Source: Lentisphaerota bacterium (lineage in GTDB: Bacteria > Verrucomicrobiota > Kiritimatiellia > PWTM01). Taken from it: a DNA stretch of 34,581 bases. Made by a program: the position numbers and the translations under genes. A model generated the notes under the pieces. That model did not search any database and was not told where the DNA came from. It was given only the letters and a program-made list of their open reading frames with translations. Shown piece after piece: positions 29,171-34,581 of the stretch; position 1 is the first letter of the stretch, and each line of letters begins with the position of its first letter. The stretch covers positions 1 through 34,581 of the forward strand of contig VGWF01000045.1 in the NCBI GenBank assembly GCA_016873715.1, in the 5' to 3' direction.

Positions 29171-32100
29171 ATGGGAAAGGCGAAACCGGGGTTCGGATCC
29201 CTGATCACGCGAACGAGAGCGGGCGTCGCTGCTTCCCTGTTCGCGCTGGGCGCGGCATGGGGCGCGGCCGCGGAACCGGAAGCGGCGGACCGGACCGCGC
29301 TCGTCGCCCCCATCCTGTTCTGCAAGCGCTTCAATTACCAGGGCCTGCACATCTACGACACGTTCTACCAGTGGCGCCCCGGCGGCGGCCTCTACGTGCT
29401 GGAGAATCCCGCCGACCCGCCGGAGCGGCACCGCGTGCGTCCGGTCATCGACCCCTCGACGGCCGAAACGCCGGGAGAAGGCGTCTATTTCGACCCCGCG
29501 TTGTCCTACGATGCGAAGAAGCTCCTTTTCTGTTTCAAGGGTTCGGAAACGGGGGCGTCGGCGATCTTCGAAATCGGCACGGACGGACGGGGGTTGCGGC
29601 GCATCACCCGTCCCGACGCCGTCGGCAATCCCTACCGGGGCCGGGGCGGCGGACACCACGACGTGAAACCGTGCTACCTGCCCGACGGCCGCATCGCGTT
29701 CACCTCCACGCGCTACAGCGGCCTGGTTCCGTGCGCGAACAACGGCGTGGCGATCCTGCACGCCATGAACGCCGACGGCGGCGGCATCCAGGCCCTCTCC
29801 GTGAACAACGTGACCGAGTTCGATCCCTGCGTGCTGCCGGACGGCCGGATCCTGTTCGGGCGCTGGGAATACGTCGACCGCAACGCGCTGGTGATCCAGA
29901 GCCTCTGGACGATGCTGCCGGACGGCCGCCACGAGATGGAGTATTTCGCCAACAACATGGTCTTTCCCGAGGCCGTCCTGCAGGCCAAGCCGGTGCCGGG
30001 CCACGACGGACTGGTGGTGGCCACCTTCGCGCCGCACAACGCGCCGCCCCGCGGCACGATCGCGATGATCGACGCGCGCATCGGCCGGAACGACCCCGCG
30101 GCCATCTTCAACTTCGAATCGCCGGACCGTCCCACGCACGACCGGGGCGAATCGTGCGACCCGTGGGCGCTGGGCCGGAATGTCGTTCTCTTCAGCGGCG
30201 TGCCCCCCGACACGAACGCGCCGGCCATCCCGGTGGAGACCCCCGGCTTCCGGCGGCGCAGCAATCCCCGGCTCAACGCCCTCCTGCTCATCGACCGCGC
30301 GGGCCGCCGCGAGGTCGTGCACAGCGACCCGGCCATCGACCTGCACAACCCGATCCCGCTGGCGCCGCGACCGCGGCCGGTCACCGGCCCGGACCTGGCC
30401 GACCGCACGCAGCGGACGGGCCGGTTCTTCGTGAACGACGTCCACGTCTCCATGCCGGAGGTTCCGCGCGGGACGGTCAAGTGGCTCCGCGTCCTGGAGG
30501 AGACCTCGCGTGTGAGCGAAAGCCCCGGCGGCACGTGGATGAACCAGACGTTCTCCATCTCGGCGGCGCTGGCGTGGAGCGCCAAGATCTTCCACGGGAT
30601 CGTGCCGGTGGAGCCGGACGGATCGGTCTACTTCGAGGCGCCCTCCGGCCGGGCGCTCTACTTCCAGCTGCTCGACGGGGATTACCGCCTGGTGCGCGGC
30701 ATGCGGACCTTCGTCCAGGCGGCGCCCGGCACGACGCGCAGCTGCACGGGCTGCCACGAGTACGGGCCCACGTCGTCCGCCGCCCCCCGGCCCGATGGCC
30801 GCGAACTGCGCCGGCTGCGGGACGAATCGTGGGGCGGCGGGTATCTCGACTACACGGAGCGGGTCCAGCCAATCCTGGACGCGCGGTGCGTAAGCTGCCA
30901 CGGCGGGGAGAAGGGCCTGGCGGCGGGACTCGACCTTTCGCGCGGCTGGACGGAGTTCTTCAACATCTCCTACGAGCACCTCACCGCGCGCCGCGAGCGG
31001 ATGTACACGGCCGACCTGATCGGCGGCATCTGCGCCATGAACGGGACGGCGCACTGGTCCTGCAAGGTCTTCGGCCCCTATTCCCACGGAAGCGGCAGGG
31101 CCATCCTCGCGGACGTCCTGCTCAGGGAACCGCACCGGAACCTGCTGTCCCGCGAGGAGCGCGAACAGGTCTTCGCGTGGATGGACTCCAACGGTCTCTA
31201 CTTCGGAACGTGGGACTACACGCAGGCCGGTCCTCGCTCCAGGCCGTTTCTGGACGCGGTGGATCGCGTGAAGGCGGTCATGAAGGATGCGGGGTGCGTG
31301 CGCTGCCACGCGGACGCCAAGGGCGAGATCCTGCGCTTCGACTCGTGGATCAATCTCGACCGCCCGGAGATGAGCCGCGTGCTGCGCGCGCCGCTGCCGG
31401 CGTCGGCCTCTGCGGAGGGCGGCTACGGGCTGGCGCTCTGCCGCGGGAGGCCGGTGGATCCGTCGTTCAGCCGCAAGGGGCTGATCTACGGCTTCGGCTA
31501 CGCCCACGGCGTGAAGGAACTCGACTCGTTCCCGACGCAAACCTGGCCCACGACCTGGCCCCCCGAGGGCGCGCCGGTGACGTCCTTCGCGTCCACCGTC
31601 GACCCGCACTACCGCCGGATGCTGGAGGTCATCCGGGACGCCCGCTCGGCCCAGCTCGCCGCGCCGCGCGTGGACATGCCGGGCGCCGAATGGGTCGGGG
31701 GCGGCATCCGCGAGGGACGGTCCCGCCAGATGCTGCCGCAGCCGCTGCCGGACCCGTTGCCCGGGGTCCGGGCGTCGGTGGACGGGAACGGGTTCGTGCG
31801 GCTGGACTGGGAGCGCTCGGCGCGGATGATCGGGCTGATCGCCGAGGTGCACCGCGGCGAAACCGCCGGCTTCGAGCCCGGCGAGGCGACCCGCATCGGA
31901 CGGACCGAACGCTTCGGCTTCAGCGACACCAACGCGCCGCCGGGCACGGCCCACTACGCCGTGGTGTTCGTCTCCGACCCGGCCGAGACCTGCGGCACCT
32001 GCAAGAGCGGCGCGGTGGTCACGTTCGCGGGAGACCAGGCCGGGGCGACGGCCGCCGCCCCGGACCCCACGGGGTGTCCGCTCTCGACCTTCGAACCCCG

Positions 32101-33158
32101 CCGCGGCGATCCGGTGCGGGTGGCCGTCGAGGTGCCGGGGGCCCTCCCCGCCATCCGGGCCGGCACGCCGCGGACCGAACCGCTCGCGGGCCGGGTGCGG
32201 CTGCGCTGGGCGGAGGCCGGCATGCCCGGGCTGACGACCTACGACGTGTACGGCCAGGCGGCGGACGGCCCCCCGGAACCGCCCCGGCGGCTCAACCGCG
32301 AACCGCTGAGAGGAACGACGTTCGTCGATGCGATATTCCACGCGGGACGCGAGGTGCGCTACGCGGTCGTCGCTCACGCGCCGCGCCGACCCGCGGCGGG
32401 AGTGCCCCCGCCCGGCGAAGGCTGGGCGACAGCGCGCGCCATGCCGCCGCGCACGGATCCCCTGTTCACGCTGGAGTCGGCGGCCGGCGAACTGCAGCTG
32501 TCGGGGGACGCGCGACTCGAGAACGGCACGCTCGACCTCTCGCGGGGCGGGTTCGCGACGCTGGCGGCGTCGGACGGCCGCGTGATGGACGGGCCGTTCA
32601 GTTTCGCGATGGACGCGCGTTTCGACGAGGCCGGCCAGATGCCCGTGCTGCTGGGCTTCGGGGCGTACAACGGTGCGGGCTGGTTCCTTCAGAAGATCGG
32701 CGGACGCTGGCGCTTCCACCTCTCGGGCGTCTCCTGCGACGGCGGCACCGTGCCGCTGGGGGCCTGGGTGCGCGTGCTGGGCGTTTACGACGGACGCTCC
32801 GCGCGGCTGTACCAGGACGGGAAGCTCGTGGCCGAAGCGGAGGTGCCCGCCCCGCCGACGCCCCACGGCCCGGTGTTCTCGGTCGGGCAGTACAAAATCG
32901 GGCGTCTCCTGCGACGGCGGCACCGTGCCGCTGGGGACCTGGGTGCACCTGCTGGGCGTTTACGACGGACGCTCCGCGCGGCTGTACCAGGACGGGAAGC
33001 TCGTGGCCGAAGCGGAGGTGCCCGCCCCGCCGACGCCCCACGGCCCGGTGTTCTCGGTCGGGCAGTACACCGCGGCCGGAGAGGCCCCCTACCAGTTCAA
33101 GGGCGCCATCCGGAACCTGGCGCTCTACGATCGCGCCCTGGACGCGGATGGCAGGTAG
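29171..33158 (+). CDS. HzsA-related multiheme beta-propeller protein with FN3-like and LamG-like tail (duplication near its end)
   Basis: A secreted protein of 1,270 residues once a 175-bp duplication is collapsed. After a signal peptide (GVAASLFALGAAWGAAA), the N-terminal half has propeller-like repeats (DVKPCYLPDGRIAFTSTR near 160, EFDPCVLPDGRILFGRWEY near 214), then three c-type heme sites: CTGCH (525-529), CVSCH (573-577) and CVRCH (709-713). Propeller plus hemes, and the contexts SCTGCHE and ILDARCVSCH, match the group related to hydrazine synthase alpha (HzsA). Unlike HzsA, it continues with two FN3-like domains (about 860-1080) and a LamG-like domain (about 1100-1270). True HzsA works with HzsB and HzsC in anammox bacteria; neither is here, so hydrazine synthesis is not implied. 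The start is uncertain: ATG 29153 or 29129 would add 6 or 14 residues. No strong ribosome-binding site is seen. Confidence 0.72.
32723..33069. repeat. Direct duplication, period 175 bp, in the LamG-like domain
   Basis: A 172-base segment at 32723-32894 recurs at 32898-33069, with a three-base spacer (AAA). Three bases differ, changing GAWVRVLGVYD to GTWVHLLGVYD. The period is 1 modulo 3, so the reading frame of the first copy runs out, and the natural end of the protein (YQFKGAIRNLALYDRALDAD) is read only from the frame of the second copy. Confidence 0.95.
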
Positions 33159-33200
33159 AAGGCACCCGCGGCCCGCGACGAGCCGCCGGGCGCATACGAA

Positions 33201-33236
33201 GAAACGCGGCGGGATCCGGGGACCCCGCCGCGTTTC
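33201..33236. terminator. Bidirectional terminator between the HzsA-like gene and gapA
   Basis: Perfect 13-bp arms GAAACGCGGCGGG (33201-33213) and CCCGCCGCGTTTC (33224-33236) with a 10-base loop. The AT ends of the stem and short T-rich flanks suit termination in both directions. It lies 42 bases after one stop and 19 bases after the other. Confidence 0.75.
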
Positions 33237-33255
33237 GTTCAGACCGGGAAGCGGC

Positions 33256-34381
<1,126 letters not shown>

Positions 34382-34394
34382 TCCTGAAGATGGC

Positions 34395-34581
34395 CGCCCC
34401 CGCTTCGGGGGCGCCTCTCCGATTCACTGACCTGATCACGCGGGCGCCTTCGTCACGCTGCGCAGGACCGGAGATGCGCCCCTCCGGCCATCACCCCGCG
34501 CAAGATCGGCGGTGGCCTCGCAGGGTAGTCATCACGCTCCGCGTGATGACCATCCGGATAGCGAAGATGTCCTCACGCCCC
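34395..34581. other. Right-end non-coding stretch with two hairpins
   Basis: Upstream of gapA to the window edge (34276-34581) no gene is supported. It contains CGCCCCCG-CTT-CGGGGGCG (34395-34413) and GTCATCACGC-TCC-GCGTGATGAC (34528-34550, perfect 10-bp stem, three-base loop). The second is terminator-like for a gene entering from the right, but could also be a dispersed repeat. Confidence 0.5.

Noticed and set aside
29653-29670. CGTGAAAC, half of a parS-like site
   Set aside because: The other half does not match the palindromic parS consensus and it lies inside a coding sequence.
29171-33158. Evidence of anammox metabolism
   Set aside because: HzsA-related proteins occur widely in PVC bacteria, and no other hydrazine-pathway gene is present in the window.

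Overview
This is a GC-rich (visibly about two-thirds G+C) chromosomal segment of a Gram-negative bacterium, most likely from the PVC superphylum and, by gene style, close to Verrucomicrobiota/Kiritimatiellota. The pointers are a giant secreted protein mixing lamin-tail, chitobiase-C-terminal-like, CotH and beta-helix domains, an HzsA-related multiheme beta-propeller protein, an OmpA protein with TSP3 calcium repeats, and a PEGA lipoprotein. This placement is inference; the window holds no rRNA.

Layout. 1-1869 (minus): the 5' end of a homocysteine methyltransferase gene, a DEDDy 3'-5' exonuclease and a flavin-dependent thymidylate synthase. 2036-5737 (plus): enolase, ribosomal protein L31, release factor 1 and its methyltransferase PrmC. 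5913-13281 (plus): a giant (about 2,455 aa) secreted protein. 13401-16290 (plus): the three-gene proton-translocating transhydrogenase operon. 16374-17821 (minus): UDP-glucose 4-epimerase and a bifunctional-nuclease-family protein. 17880-18167 (plus): a small membrane protein. 18261-19622 (minus): OmpA family. 19774-22530 (plus): an FHA-domain membrane protein and a PEGA lipoprotein. 22511-26243 (minus): leuB, asd, parB and a DUF192 protein. 26388-27596 (plus): a secreted protein of unknown function. 27689-28945 (minus): pgk. 29171-33158 (plus): HzsA-related cytochrome with FN3-like and LamG-like tails. 33256-34275 (minus): gapA. The last 306 bases hold a promoter candidate and hairpins but no gene.

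Function. Three lower-glycolysis genes (eno, pgk, gapA) lie in the window, and the HzsA-like gene sits in opposite orientation between gapA and pgk. The transhydrogenase supplies NADPH; asd and leuB serve amino-acid synthesis; ThyX makes dTMP. OmpA, the FHA protein and the PEGA lipoprotein form an envelope-related block. The giant protein and the HzsA-like protein are exported.

The most striking structural signal is a series of five local direct duplications with periods 76, 94, 64, 104 and 175 bp. Four lie in coding sequence, and all four have a period equal to 1 modulo 3, so each breaks a gene. Collapsing one copy restores a full-length ParB, a full-length LamG tail and a single continuous ThyX-exonuclease frame. 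Some copies differ by a few bases, as two strain variants would. With two additional single-base frameshifts (giant protein, PEGA lipoprotein), this looks either like assembly error in a strain mixture or like a genome undergoing recent tandem duplication. The reader should treat the affected genes as one gene each until long reads settle it.
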